From Distichodus sexfasciatus (taxonomy: Eukaryota; Chordata; Actinopteri; Characiformes; Distichodontidae): 64,000 bases of DNA. Under the pieces are notes generated by a model, which was not told the DNA's origin, did no database searches, and saw only the letters and a program-made list of their open reading frames with translations. Position numbers and translations under genes: made by a program. The stretch is from the NCBI GenBank assembly GCA_032718565.1, contig JAVGVS010000544.1, positions 1 through 64,000 on the forward strand, read 5' to 3'. Position 1 is the stretch's first letter, and every line of letters starts with the position of its first letter. Below, one piece after another: positions 10,999-19,608 of the stretch.

Positions 10999-13189
10999 GT
11001 CACAAACACATTCACATACAGGCGCTGAGCGATTAACCAAAACTGGCACCACACGGCCCTTCTGCTTTACGTCCTTAAATACAAACTACTGCCGTAAGTC
11101 TGCTCCGTCTCGCTGCCCGACGTTCTTGTGCGGATTTGAGTTTTCGGGACCAGGTTCCTGGCTCGGCTTCACGGCTGTTTGGAGGCTGTGTAAACACCAA
11201 GCGGTAGTTGAAAGTGGAGTTGAATTGGGTGATTAGCGAAGAACCCGACTCAGCTTTTTCCCTGCTTTACTTGGAGCTGGTTTGCACTCTCCCACCTCAC
11301 ACAGCTCACAACTTTCCATCGGGCTTCCCCAGCTTTCCACCGCTGCCTTTTAGAAACTCGCCCAGGATTCAGAATGCGCGACATAAAACTGATGACGATT
11401 ATTATTATCAAGTCATAAACCAGCACCAGTGTGTTCCTACATGGACGGGGACACTTTTCTTGTTGTTATATTTTTCTTTATTTCTTTGTAGATGTGTAAA
11501 TCCCAGATTTCATCATGATGCGATATTATATCTGTACTGTTACACCTCTGTTTGTTTGTTTGTTTATGTAAATCAGGTTGATCCAGTACCCGCCCCCGCC
11601 CTCCAAAGGGGGCATCACCGTGACGACGGCCGACCTGGAGTGCCTGAGGGACGGCGAGTTTCTCAATGACGTCATTATCGACTTCTACCTCAAGTCAGTC
11701 TGCTCTCGACGGATGTTCGCAGCTTGAGTCTTTGTGTTGGGGGAAAGCGTGTGTGGGTGTGGATAATTAATGGAGAATGTTGTGTGTGGGTGGCTGATTC
11801 GGGGATGTTTTAGGTATCTGCAGTTGGAGAGAGCGGATCAGGAAATTAGGGAGAAATCTCACGTGTTCAGCAGCTTCTTCTACAAGCAGCTCACGCGCAA
11901 AGACACCAGCAGTGAGGAAGAAGCCGGCGGAACGTGAGTCTCGCACACGCGTCAAGTAGGGCTGGCCAAGTTATCAGACATGAATCGAAACCCACGTACG
12001 ACGGACAGTGATTACAAAAAAATGCCAAAAAATGAGGAAGGCAGAGATTCTAGCGTTAGCGCAGGTAGAGGTGAAGATATGGAGTTGGACCAAACGTGTG
12101 TCTCATGTTCAAACCTCCAGTTGAAAGCCGGGAAGTGAAAGCTTTTCGTTTTGTGTCTCAGGGCCCAGTACAGACGCCACCGCAGGGTGAGAACGTGGAC
12201 CAGACACGTCGACATCTTCAGCAAGGATTACCTCTTCATCCCCGTTAACCAGGAGTAAGACGCTCACCTCCGTTACTCCTCACATTGAACACCCGCCGCA
12301 TGTAGCAGACGCTCTCGTCACAGGGTTGCTGCGGAGAAGGACGGTTGTGGAAATGTACGACGTGCAGTGTTCATGCCAGTACACGCCGGCCCGATTCCGA
12401 TATCGTCCAACACGTAAACACACACACGTGCCTCCAGAGAGCACGCAAGTTACGCGCTCCGGTTTCATTTCAGAGAGCCACGTTGAGGTCAGATGCCGTG
12501 GAACATCAACTTACTTCCCTCTCCCACTCTCTTCATCGTTATCTTTCACTTCTCTTTCTGAGGCCTCGTCCACACGGACGTCCGAAACGAACGCCCTCCG
12601 AACGCCACGCGCGGTTTTGCCACGTTCTGTAGCCGCGTTCGGTTGGCGTTTCGCCGGCGTTCGCAGTAGCGCCGTTCGTCGGGATGTTGACGCCAAGAAA
12701 ACGTCGCGTGCAGCGTTTATTTGACGCCACCCGAACACGCAGCCGGCCCAACGCCGGTGCTGGACGCCTGTGTGGACGCTTTGATTTGCTCCGATGAGCA
12801 GAAAAACGCTCTGCGTTCAGTCGGCGCTCGCCTGGCCAGAAAAAAACGCCTGGTTCAGACGTCCGTGTGAACGGGGCCTTACTGTATTTCTCACGTTCAT
12901 CTTTTGGACTTCTCCTCCTTTTTGACCTTCATTTAAAACATTTGACTTTTTCATTTCTCTCTTCACACTTTTCGTTTACCTTTTTAAACATTTTTATTTC
13001 TGTTTTTTTTTAACGTCGTTAAACTTTTAACCATTTTTTTTAATGTTATGATCCTCTGCAGAGCTCACTGGTACCTGGTGGTGATTTGTTTCCCGGGACT
13101 CCAGCGGACGGAGAAGTTACCGTGGCGATGCCCCTCTCGGAACAACAGCGGTGAGGCGTCTGCGGGAAAAGGCCAAACAGGTGCCTCAT

Positions 13190-13225
<36 letters not shown>

Positions 13226-15403
13226 GTCTGCGCTAATGAGCCGCGTTCCCCACATGTGGGTTGAGTGTTTTTGCCGGAGGTGTGAGAACGTCTCGAGTTG
13301 GTCTGAGCAAAAGTGCAGCTTGTTCAGAGTCTCACCAGGTCAAGAAAACACTCACACACACTCCATCATTTAACCAAACGTGTTTTAGGTGATTGTTGAC
13401 GGCCGTTCGCCATGTGCACAGTGACGTGTGACGGTGTGTCGACAGTGCACAAAATATACACAATACATACAGTAAAAATATCCGATCAACTTTAACAGCG
13501 TTTCTCGTTAATCGCTTCAAAACCACGAATCTGAAACTCATGCCGCTCTTTCTCTTTTTGCTGATCTCTTCCTGATGTTTGTTTGGATGTTGGATGTGTT
13601 TTCAGGAGGCTCGGACCACAGTAAAGGCGGACCAAACGACAGAACTCACAACCTGCCGGTAATCACCGCTTCACCTCCGCAACACGTATGACGTATTTAA
13701 ACGAGTCAAACGTCCCGTAACGTTTAACACGCGGTTCTGTTAGTTATTTGACGATGTCTGAGAGCAGCGGCTGCTTCTTAACCAACGTCCAGGGTCTTGA
13801 CTGTAGAACGCTGGCTCCTTTAAGCTTGGTTTCTGCTCAAAGAGCAGGTAGAAGAACGTCATGATGATTACAGATATGAAAATGCGTGTGTGTGTGTCTG
13901 GTGTGTGTGTGTGTGTAGGACTGTACAGCTCTTACCTGCCGGAGGTTGGAAGTGACTAGAAGGTGATGATCATCTTTATCTTCATGATTTTCTCTACTTT
14001 CACACTTCTTAGCCTTTTAACTTCACACGCTTTCTGCCTTTTTCTTATTTTTCTTCATTGTTTACTCTTCCGTCTCCTTCTTTCTCCCGCTGTTTTGATG
14101 CTTTTTACAGTTTCTACAGATTTTTACTCTTTTACCTTTTTAAACTTTATTTCTTCTTTTTACTTTACTCCTCCGTTTAACCCTATTTCAGACCTGTGTC
14201 TCCCGTGGACTAGATAAATATTAATATCACCTGAAATCGTCAGACGTATGAAACGTCACCATATTCTGCTCTCGTCCTCCCTCTCTCTCTTTCTCTACTC
14301 CTGTCTCGCTCCTTCCCCCGCTGTCCTTTTTTCTAGACCCTGTATTCTGATCATGGACTCTCTCAAGCTGTCGTCTCATCAGCGCGTCTACGCACTGCTG
14401 CGAGAGTAAGTCTGACGTCCCGCTTCCCGATCCCAGTTAAAACCAGTTCCGTACTCCGTTCCAGATCCACACGTGACGTCACTGTGCCTTGTTTTTACCG
14501 TTCAACAAATTCTTGGATCTGGTACTGGAACCAGTTCTTGGTGCCACACCTGCAAAAGCTTTGGCGCCGGTTTAGAGCCGATTTTGTGGCACCGGCACCG
14601 GGTCTCGCGGTTCCGGGGGTTAGGGAGCGTCACGAAACGACACAACTGCGTTTAAACAAATCCGTCCTCCTCACTGAGACACGCACGAAGCACAGCCGTC
14701 GGTGCCGGAGGTGAAACTGTTGGATCGGTGCACCGCTGCGGGACGGCGCGTCGAGAGGATTTTTTTTTAACCGGGCTTTTCCCTCGTGCTGCTCAGCTAC
14801 CTGCAGGTGGAGTGGGAGGTGCGCAGGGGGACGGCTCGGCGCTTCGACGAGGACGCCATTCACAGCAGCAACTGTAAAGTCCCTCTGCAGGACAACAGCA
14901 GCGACTGCGGACTGTACCTGCTGCAGTACGTCGAGAGCTTCCTGCAGGTACGACTTCGGACCCTCACAGAATACACAGCGTCGACACGAACCGGCGTACA
15001 TGCCTTGACGTCAGGAAGAGAGAAAATTCAAATTCTAAAGCGTTAAAAAGAGTCCAAAAAGCGACATTTGGGACCAATTTTTTCCTCACCGTTGCTTTCA
15101 GAATTCGCGTGGCAGCAAAACGATTTTATTATTCACTCACGCGAGGTGTTACGTCTGGGATTTTTAATTTTAGCAGTCAAACACAACTTCCCAGTTCACG
15201 TCACAGTGTAATATTAATAATCATCTTAATCACAATCATAATCGCTCACCCCCTTTTTCCCTCAGAACCCGGTCGTTCACTTCGAGCTCCCTCTCCGACT
15301 GGAGCGCTGGTTTCCACGGCAGCAGGTGCACAGGAAGAGGGCGGAGCTTCGCGAGCTGGTGCTGCAGCTCTACCAACGACAAAGGGGCGGAGCCAGTGCC
15401 TAG
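2037..15403 (+). CDS. senp7: SENP7-like SUMO-specific protease
   Basis: Cysteine protease of the Ulp1/SENP C48 family; SENP6/7 members trim poly-SUMO2/3 chains in the nucleus. The coding parts join in frame as 2037-2138, 3529-3623, 4363-4458, 4680-4759, 6039-6172, 6436-6643, 6893-6981, 7390-7518, 8740-8773, 9262-9495, 9572-9798, 10884-10963, 11577-11693, 11814-11933, 12162-12254, 13062-13150, 13606-13658, 13919-13962, 14337-14405, 14797-14947 and 15266-15403, giving 793 residues (about 1,050 in human). The protease core starts near residue 504 (LIQYPPPPSKGG). The triad is His615 (EAHW), Asp682 (LIMDSL) and Cys735 (DNSSDCG). A SUMO-interaction motif (IVLSSGDEDEE) begins at residue 239. The N-terminal half is shorter than in mammals and its first exons are less certain. 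SENP7 is preferred over SENP6 because IMPG2 is next door and the catalytic insertion is short. Confidence 0.92.
2476..3235. repeat. Clustered tRNA-SINE-like units
   Basis: In senp7 coding intron 1, the motif CTGGGATTTGAACC (inverse of a Pol III B box) recurs five times, near 2580, 2771, 2957, 3077 and 3211. Between them CCTGAGCAAGAGCTTTGACC-type motifs recur near 2497, 2681 and 2861. The spacing drops from about 190 to about 120-130 bp. This looks like a decayed local array of one SINE-related unit. Confidence 0.65.
3529..3623 (+). CDS. senp7: senp7 coding exon 2
   Basis: Acceptor TTTTGCAG and donor GAG|GTAAAC enclose one open frame (SWNQLTFNGKRPHG...). Entry phase 0 and exit phase 2 fit both neighbours. 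Confidence 0.6.
4334..4357. repeat. (GT)n microsatellite
   Basis: Twelve GT repeats end only a few bases before the acceptor of senp7 coding exon 3. Confidence 0.9.
4363..4458 (+). CDS. senp7: senp7 coding exon 3
   Basis: Acceptor GTTGCAG follows a (GT)n tract that also serves as the pyrimidine-poor upstream region. The exon encodes (R)PFLNGTPNKAGG..., rich in Pro and Ser, and ends at CAG|GTTGGG in phase 2. Confidence 0.7.
4680..4759 (+). CDS. senp7: senp7 coding exon 4
   Basis: Acceptor TTATTTTAG and donor G|GTAAGT. Encodes (R)WRPKRASDSLCSREGLEAP..., a basic, serine-rich segment; phase 2 in, phase 1 out. Confidence 0.7.
5292..5313. repeat. (GGA)n microsatellite
   Basis: Run of GAG/AGG triplets in a senp7 intron. 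Confidence 0.85.
6039..6172 (+). CDS. senp7: senp7 coding exon 5 (acidic)
   Basis: Acceptor CTTTATAG and donor CTG|GTGAGA. Encodes (G)PSSGQTLKSSDCQ followed by an acidic run TEEDEGDEEEQ; exits in phase 0. Confidence 0.75.
6436..6643 (+). CDS. senp7: senp7 coding exon 6
   Basis: Acceptor GCAAAAG after TTTTTCCTCTTCTCC. Encodes RDKQRPRPSSDAQNEEDEEE and a basic C-terminal part (KLSLKTYQRIKPRIKP). Donor CCCA|GTAGGT, phase 1. The acceptor is inferred from phase. Confidence 0.65.
6893..6981 (+). CDS. senp7: senp7 coding exon 7 with SUMO-interaction motif
   Basis: Acceptor TTGCCAG and donor CGG|GTGAGT. Joined to the previous exon it reads EPIVLSSGDEDEE, a hydrophobic core followed by Ser and acidic residues. 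This is a SUMO-interaction motif equivalent to the PIVVSSDEEG segment of mammalian SENP7. Confidence 0.85.
7390..7518 (+). CDS. senp7: senp7 coding exon 8
   Basis: Acceptor CTCTTCCAG, donor CTG|GTGCGT, 43 codons in phase 0. APPVMELPFSTLHFANTK aligns by eye with the NPVMEN...DFIFTSVYIGK region of SENP7. Confidence 0.85.
7949..7968. repeat. (CG)n alternating tract
   Basis: Alternating CG/GC run continuing into GTGCGTTTGTGTTTG, inside the senp7 intron after 7518. Such tracts can adopt Z-DNA. Confidence 0.85.
8121..8224 (-). mobile_element. tRNA-derived SINE family A, short copy
   Basis: Both ends of the family are present (GAACACAGCACAGCACACAG and GGATTCGAACC...CCTACCGTTACGCC) but about 100 bp of the middle is deleted. 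The inverse strand carries the B box GGTTCGAATCC. Confidence 0.7.
8740..8773 (+). CDS. senp7: senp7 coding exon 9 (34 nt)
   Basis: A very short exon between TTGCTCCAG and G|GTAAGA. It encodes ITDVSISIPVK, matching the CVTITKKYIKIPF strand of SENP7. Phase 1 out. Confidence 0.85.
9262..9495 (+). CDS. senp7: senp7 coding exon 10
   Basis: Acceptor CTTTTCAG, donor CAG|GTACGG. Encodes GPCGDERQVVTVVSSELHGYGLW..., corresponding to the LLVDTTHLKRFGLW region, then a Phe/Leu-rich strand SLLFLTVSNAQA. Confidence 0.88.
9572..9798 (+). CDS. senp7: senp7 coding exon 11
   Basis: Acceptor GTTACCTAG, donor CAG|GTACGA. Encodes (A)AAPCPCALVVLSAHHDEL... to LLVLLQGHTQHSADQ, equivalent to the SSEFIFLELHNP region. 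The next nearby CAG would give a slightly different acceptor. Confidence 0.82.
10168..10187. repeat. (GT)n microsatellite
   Basis: Ten GT repeats, followed at 10215 by a second short GT run. Confidence 0.9.
10276..10495. repeat. CT-rich low-complexity tract
   Basis: Long pyrimidine tract with several (CT)n runs. It explains the overlapping Leu/Ser-rich and Arg/Glu-rich open frames seen here on both strands. Confidence 0.9.
10538..10818. mobile_element. Fold-back MITE
   Basis: Two arms of about 110 bp are near-perfect inverse copies. The left arm has GTGACCCGATCTGCCGTAAT and ATCAAAAATATCGAT; the right arm has their inverses in the opposite order. The loop is about 50 bp. GACCTTG occurs at both flanks (10531-10537, 10819-10825), as a target duplication would. 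No coding capacity. It lies in the senp7 intron between 9798 and 10884. Confidence 0.85.
10884..10963 (+). CDS. senp7: senp7 coding exon 12
   Basis: Acceptor TGCTCGCAG, donor GAG|GTATAC beside a (CA)n tract. A Ser/Gln/Arg-rich linker (ESPAAMRTAVSTRL...) leads into the protease core; exits in phase 2. Confidence 0.75.
10968..10993. repeat. (CA)n microsatellite
   Basis: Directly downstream of the donor of senp7 coding exon 12. Confidence 0.9.
11577..11693 (+). CDS. senp7: senp7 coding exon 13 (start of protease core)
   Basis: Acceptor AAATCAG. Encodes LIQYPPPPSKGGITVTTADL then GEFLNDVIIDFYL, the most conserved signature of SENP6/7, which begins the catalytic fold. Donor CAA|GTCAGT. Confidence 0.96.
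11814..11933 (+). CDS. senp7: senp7 coding exon 14
   Basis: Acceptor TGTTTTAG. Encodes YLQLERADQEIREKSHVFSS followed by FFYKQLTRKD, matching the SHIFSSFFYKCLTRKE segment. Donor AAC|GTGAGT. Confidence 0.95.
12162..12254 (+). CDS. senp7: senp7 coding exon 15
   Basis: Acceptor GTCTCAG. Encodes AQYRRHRRVRTWTRHVDIF then SKDYLFIPVNQ, the RVRTWTRH...F(I/V)PVN block. Donor GA|GTAAGA. Confidence 0.96.
12562..12878. mobile_element. Short-TIR MITE
   Basis: The left end GGCCTCGTCCACACGGACG and the inverse of the right end (CGTCCGTGTGAACGGGGCC) match at nearly all of 19 bases. The 317-bp interior is CpG-rich, contains repeated AACGCC/GGCGTT motifs and has no credible reading frame. It sits in the senp7 intron just before the exon with the catalytic His. 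Confidence 0.7.
13062..13150 (+). CDS. senp7: senp7 coding exon 16 (catalytic His)
   Basis: Acceptor CTCTGCAG. The joined codon starts EAHWYLVVICFPGLQ and carries catalytic His615. Donor G|GTGAGG; a second in-phase donor G|GTGCCT exists at 13181 and would add 10 or so residues of the variable loop. Confidence 0.93.
13200..13225. repeat. (CA)n microsatellite
   Basis: CA run in the senp7 intron after the catalytic-His exon. Confidence 0.9.
13606..13658 (+). CDS. senp7: senp7 coding exon 17 (variable loop)
   Basis: Acceptor TTTTCAG, donor CCG|GTAATC. Encodes a polar loop (G)GSDHSKGGPNDRTHNLP in the family-specific insertion between catalytic His and Asp. This insertion is much longer in SENP6. 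Confidence 0.75.
13919..13962 (+). CDS. senp7: senp7 coding exon 18 (44 nt)
   Basis: Small exon between GTGTGTAG and AG|GTGATG. Encodes DCTALTCRRLEVTR and supplies exactly the phase-2 bases that make the next exon begin RPCIL, as in SENP7. Without it the frame fails. Confidence 0.75.
14337..14405 (+). CDS. senp7: senp7 coding exon 19 (catalytic Asp)
   Basis: Acceptor TTTCTAG. Encodes PCILIMDSLKLSSHQRVYAL, with Asp682 of the triad in MDSL. Donor GA|GTAAGT. Confidence 0.95.
14797..14947 (+). CDS. senp7: senp7 coding exon 20 (catalytic Cys)
   Basis: Acceptor GCTGCTCAG. Encodes YLQVEWEV and the active-site block LQDNSSDCGLYLLQYVESF. Cys735 is the nucleophile; Gln729 is placed for the oxyanion hole. 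Donor CAG|GTACGA. Confidence 0.96.
15266..15403 (+). CDS. senp7: senp7 last coding exon
   Basis: Acceptor TCCCTCAG. Encodes NPVVHFELPLRLERWFPRQQ and a basic/Gln-rich helix, ending GGASA and TAG at 15401-15403. It matches the PIVNFELPIHLEKWFPR C-terminus of SENP7. Confidence 0.95.
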   Translation, partial: NPVVHFELPLRLERWFPRQQVHRKRAELRELVLQLYQRQRGGASA

Positions 15404-15534
15404 GCCATGCTCCGTCTGGACCAATCGGATTGAAGCCTTAGTACTTTCATTTTTTTTGCAGTTAAAAACTCTCTTAATTTATTCTAATTGTAGTTTTCAT
15501 GTGCACTACACGAACAAAAAAGCTTGTCAACGTT

Positions 15535-15540
15535 AATAAA
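15535..15540 (+). terminator. Polyadenylation signal of senp7
   Basis: AATAAA lies 132 bp after the stop codon, so the 3' UTR would be short, ending near 15560. Confidence 0.75.
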
Positions 15541-15559
15541 GGGGAATTTTATTTTTGTT

Positions 15560-16773
15560 ACCACGTCTGCGTTCTGCTTTGGCGATGGGAACAGAAGCAG
15601 CTGGGTTTGCGTCCGCGGACGATGTGAAATCCACACGTTTGTCCTCTCTTGCACGGCAAATTAACGTGTCGCTACTGTATTCCAGAAGCTTGTGTCGCAG
15701 CATAGGACGTAAAGTGCAGACGAGACGTGCAAAGTGGACAAGACAAAAATTCAGAGTACACCAAGCCAGTACGCAGAGTATGAGAGAGTTCAAAGAGACT
15801 GCGGTGAGACGGGGTAAGTACGCAAGAGTCCCGTTCGACCGTATAACAATATGAACGCCAGTATCAAAGCAGAACGAAACGTCAGCGCGCATGTGGAGAT
15901 CGGTGGTGGAAATATTAGCGCATGTTCAGTTCAACCGGGGAGAAAAACGTGCTGTTGACAATAAAAATGTTGATAGAATCCTAAGAAAACACTGGAGAAC
16001 GGGAGAGTCTTGTTGAAAAATCGCCAAATTTGGCCGAACGAGGAGCATATGGAGGGCTTTTGTTGGGGACGAGATTAGCTTTGCGTTACCGTAAATGCGT
16101 TGGCCGTGTAATCCCACCGCATGCTGGAGGAGATTACGCTCCTGCGTCGCAATTCCCCCTTTTCCCAGCCGCGCCGCGGGAGCGCCGTTCGGGCCGTTCA
16201 GACCGTTCTCGTGGACGGTTGTGTCGAAAAGTCACGAAACTAAACGCTGCCGGAAAAGTCCGATTGTACGGCAACAGCGTGAACGTGACGTGACGTTTTT
16301 CATCGACACATTTGATTTCTTTTTAGAGGTAGCGTGTTTTTATTGTCGTGGCACATGGGTAATGTTCTGTCGTTTGATTACATCCTCTGTTTATCGCATT
16401 TATGCTTAGTTTTAAATACGCCGCGCGTCTCAAACTGTTAGGCTTCGTTTCTCATCCATTACGACCTCCAAAACCTTTACAATAACATCAAGATTACTGT
16501 AAAAGCAGCAAACGCCCCGCAGCAAGGAACAAGGCAAAAGAGGACCGGAGAGCCCTTTTATTCGCGTAAACACTCGTATTTTTTCTTCCTCGTCTGACTT
16601 TTGAAACCCCACGTTGACTGTTTACGTCTCATTGATGAGGGTTTGGAGAGAGCCACGTGAGACTTCGTAAAACCTTGTTTACCTCGTTAGGACAATCTGA
16701 GTCTGATTATTTTTCTGTTAAACAAATGGTTTTTACTTGCACCGCCCTCTTACTTGGCATGCTATTTAGCGGT

Positions 16774-16809
<36 letters not shown>

Positions 16810-16960
16810 AGTAGCGGGGGTCCGCTGTGCCGGGACGGGTGTGGGATTTAGGTGCTTGCCTCGACTACATCCTATAATTAGAGCTGACGCTGGGGAAGGG
16901 GGCGGGGGGCAGAACGGACAGCGCCACCCCCTGGTGCCCGGCCTACGGGGCCCAGGTCTA
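15560..16960. other. Intergenic spacer, left part
   Basis: Non-coding as far as I can read. It contains short chance frames, a CpG-rich block near 16140-16220 and a (GT)n run at 16773-16808. No RNA gene or conserved domain was recognised. Confidence 0.5.
16773..16808. repeat. (GT)n microsatellite
   Basis: About 17 GT repeats in the senp7-impg2 spacer. Confidence 0.9.
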
Positions 16961-16970
16961 CAGCCTGGGA

Positions 16971-17068
16971 TCTGCTAATCTGGGCTAGACTCTCGAGATT
17001 AGCAGAGAATTACACCCTCTGATGAGGACGGGATCCGACCCCCCTCCTGTTCCCAGACCCGCTAATCC
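16971..17068 (+). promoter_or_regulatory. Cluster of CRX/OTX-type sites, possible impg2 enhancer
   Basis: TCTGCTAATCT (16971-16981) and its perfect inverse AGATTAGCAGA (16996-17006) form an inverted pair with a 14-bp spacer. CTAATCC follows at 17062-17068. All three fit YTAATCY, the consensus of the photoreceptor homeodomain factors CRX/OTX. The block lies about 2.5 kb upstream of impg2, a photoreceptor gene. Enhancer function is inference. Confidence 0.4.
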
Positions 17069-19526
17069 ACACTTACTGGAAACAAACTGCTCTGCTGCGA
17101 GACGGTGCACGATCCCGCTCCGGTGGGGAGTTGAAGAGCGTCGCAAAACACTGTGGATTATGATTTATCAAAATACCGTTACTTACACAGATCTCATACA
17201 GAAGTCGGGGCTCGAGGAATCTTTCCTGAGCCGGTGTCGGGAATTTTCCGATGACATTTTAATACAATACGCAAATAAATCAACCGGCAAAACTCTTTCG
17301 CTCAGACTGATGGCGGGTTGGCAAAACGTTAAAGTCGGTTCTTCTGGTTAGACGCAAGTTGCAAATCAGTGTTTACATGTGCCGTGTTTATGCTTTGGCT
17401 GGTTTTGTACGTCACGGGACGGCGGTGTGTGGTTTTGACGAAAAGTAGAATAGTTCTGATTGAGACAGATCAAAGGTCTGCGGTTACTACGTTGAGACAA
17501 GGAGATGGCTTTACGGGAAACGCGCTTTGGCGCTTCACAACGCGCGTACGCGCTTCCTCAAAAGATCAACCGGCAAATCGGTTAATCAGAGTCTGTTCCG
17601 AAACGGCCGCGGAAACGACGAGCCCGAAGCGACGCGCTCGTCCACAACAATGGGAATCTGGACGGCAGATTAACTGGCTTTCCGCTAAATCACTTTAGCA
17701 GAGTAAACAGATATGGCCAGCTGACGGCGGGAGGCCGCGACGGCCGCTAAAGTGTGTGTTGTCTGGAGGGACGCCTGCATTATGGCTTCACCTGGACTGT
17801 CTGGACGGAGGCCCGGCCTTGTCCCCGCCCCCCCCTCCTTCGCCCTACGCTCCTTTAAAGCATCCGATAAAGAATTCGCGTCCGTCGCCTCCGTCTCCAG
17901 GTGCGAGCGGGGACCCGCGGACTCTAGTGGACTTACGAGACTGTTTTGGTTGATTAATAGTCGGGGTCAGGGAGAGCAGAGCGCCGAGTTGCTTGGTGAA
18001 GGCTACGTAAGCGAGGTTTTAAGAGCAAAGTTCTTCTCACGAACACTTGAGGTTCCGTCCAGCTCGGTTGGTGTGGAGGCTGGGATGACCTGCAATGACC
18101 CGCCCTTTTTCTGGCACCTTCCCCTTAAAGCGGCCGGCTATTGATAGACACACAGACAGAGTTGAAAGCGTCCCGGCCTTTACGCAACGTCCAGAGAGAG
18201 AGACAGCCCGGGTCGTTGTATAGGCTATTGTCTTGTAGACAAGGGAGACTTTTTTTAAGAAGGTTGTTAACCTCGGGCAGGATTAGGACGTGACATCCAC
18301 CTTGGCCTTTCCGTTAGCGATCGGCGTCTCGCCTCTTTAGTTTCCTGGAAGGTTTAAGTGGCACGTTTTCTGCTGAATTGAATCTTAAAAGCGGGTTGCG
18401 GAAGCGCTTTGGGATGCAGGGTGGGATTTACGACAAACTTCATGTAGGTTCTCAGTTGTTCAGGAGACGGTAGAGTCATTGGGTCAACACGACTGGACTT
18501 GGGTTAGGTTCGTAAAGATGTTTCACTTCTTCAGTTCTACAAATCTGATAAGAGTTCCAGGAGATTTCAGATTCCCAGGCATTCCAGACTCCACGTTGCT
18601 GCCTGCTGGTGTCTGATCTTACCCTACTTCCCGTGACGCTCTCATAACGAGCACCTTTTTGACCTTTTGTGTGAAAGTCTCTTTAAGCAGCCGTGATGGA
18701 ACCGTGCCAAAACCTGCACTCCCAGTAGGCTCGGGGAGTCGGCGCCGCTCTAATCTCGCTGTAACGGGGCCTGGGGGGGGGGTCCAGCTCCAGCTCCAGT
18801 GCTGGAGGTCCGGCCTACTCGTTAGCCGACGTGGTCTGGACGTGAATTGCTCGAACCGTGAAACGTGACTAGAAATGATAAACATTCGCTCAGCGCCTAA
18901 CAGATTTGAGTCGGGAAGCCAAGACGCCCTGTGCGCGGACGTCATCGTGGACTCATCTGAGCTGAGAAGAACGAGAAGACGTTTAACTGGTAAAATATTA
19001 TACAGCTGAAGAAGCAAAGAAAAGCCAGGTTTCACACAAACATGAAGCAGTAAAACCAGCGAACGAGCGCTCGTCCGCAGATTCTTGGTGTGAACCGCGT
19101 AAGTGGGTTTAAGGACAGAGTTCTTCTCAAGAACGGCTACCGTTATTAGTCTGCATCGTGGGCACAGATCCATTTAGAAAGGCGACAACGTCCCACAGGT
19201 GGGGCTGTGCGTACCGCCGTCTCTAACTCCAGCGCCTGCTTCCTTTGGAGGACTTAGCAAATAGGATTAGCCGACTCAAAAAAAAAAAGAAGAAGCAAGC
19301 CTCCCCGAAGGGCCATCTGCTGAGCGGCGCTGGGAGTCGGCCACATTAGTGCGTCGCGGGGAGCGGCGATGATGCGTCGCAGTTAATACGCAATATCTGG
19401 TTTGAAACTGCGCGAGCAGGTATGAGCGGGACGCCGATATTAATGCTAACGCTGAACTGATATTTATCGGCAAAGTCGGAAGTTGTGCTAAAATAGGGAG
19501 GGATTTGGACGAAGAAGAAAAAAAAA
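17069..19526. other. Intergenic spacer and upstream region of impg2
   Basis: No gene recognised. Further YTAATCY sites lie at 18280-18286 (GGATTAG), 18750-18756 (CTAATCT) and 19264-19270 (GGATTAG, about 260 bp before the impg2 ATG). Fragments such as GTTCTTCTCACGAACA (about 18028) and GTTCTTCTCAAGAACG (about 19120) resemble the interior of the small MITE family seen at 22083. Confidence 0.45.
19264..19270 (-). promoter_or_regulatory. Proximal CRX-type site of impg2
   Basis: GGATTAG is the inverse of CTAATCC, the best CRX consensus. It lies 257 bp upstream of the start codon, a position typical of proximal promoters of photoreceptor genes. Confidence 0.35.
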
Positions 19527-19608
19527 ATGTCGGACTTTCTGTGGAAATTCGGCATTTGTTGGGCGCTGGCGGCGTTACTGCTAACGGGACATTTCTACGT
19601 GGACACAG
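19527..19608 (+). CDS. impg2: impg2 exon 1, signal peptide
   Basis: ATG sits behind an A-rich run with A at -3. Encodes MSDFLWKFGICWALAALLL..., a short n-region and a hydrophobic core typical of a secretory signal. Donor CAG|GTACGT, phase 1. Confidence 0.85.
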
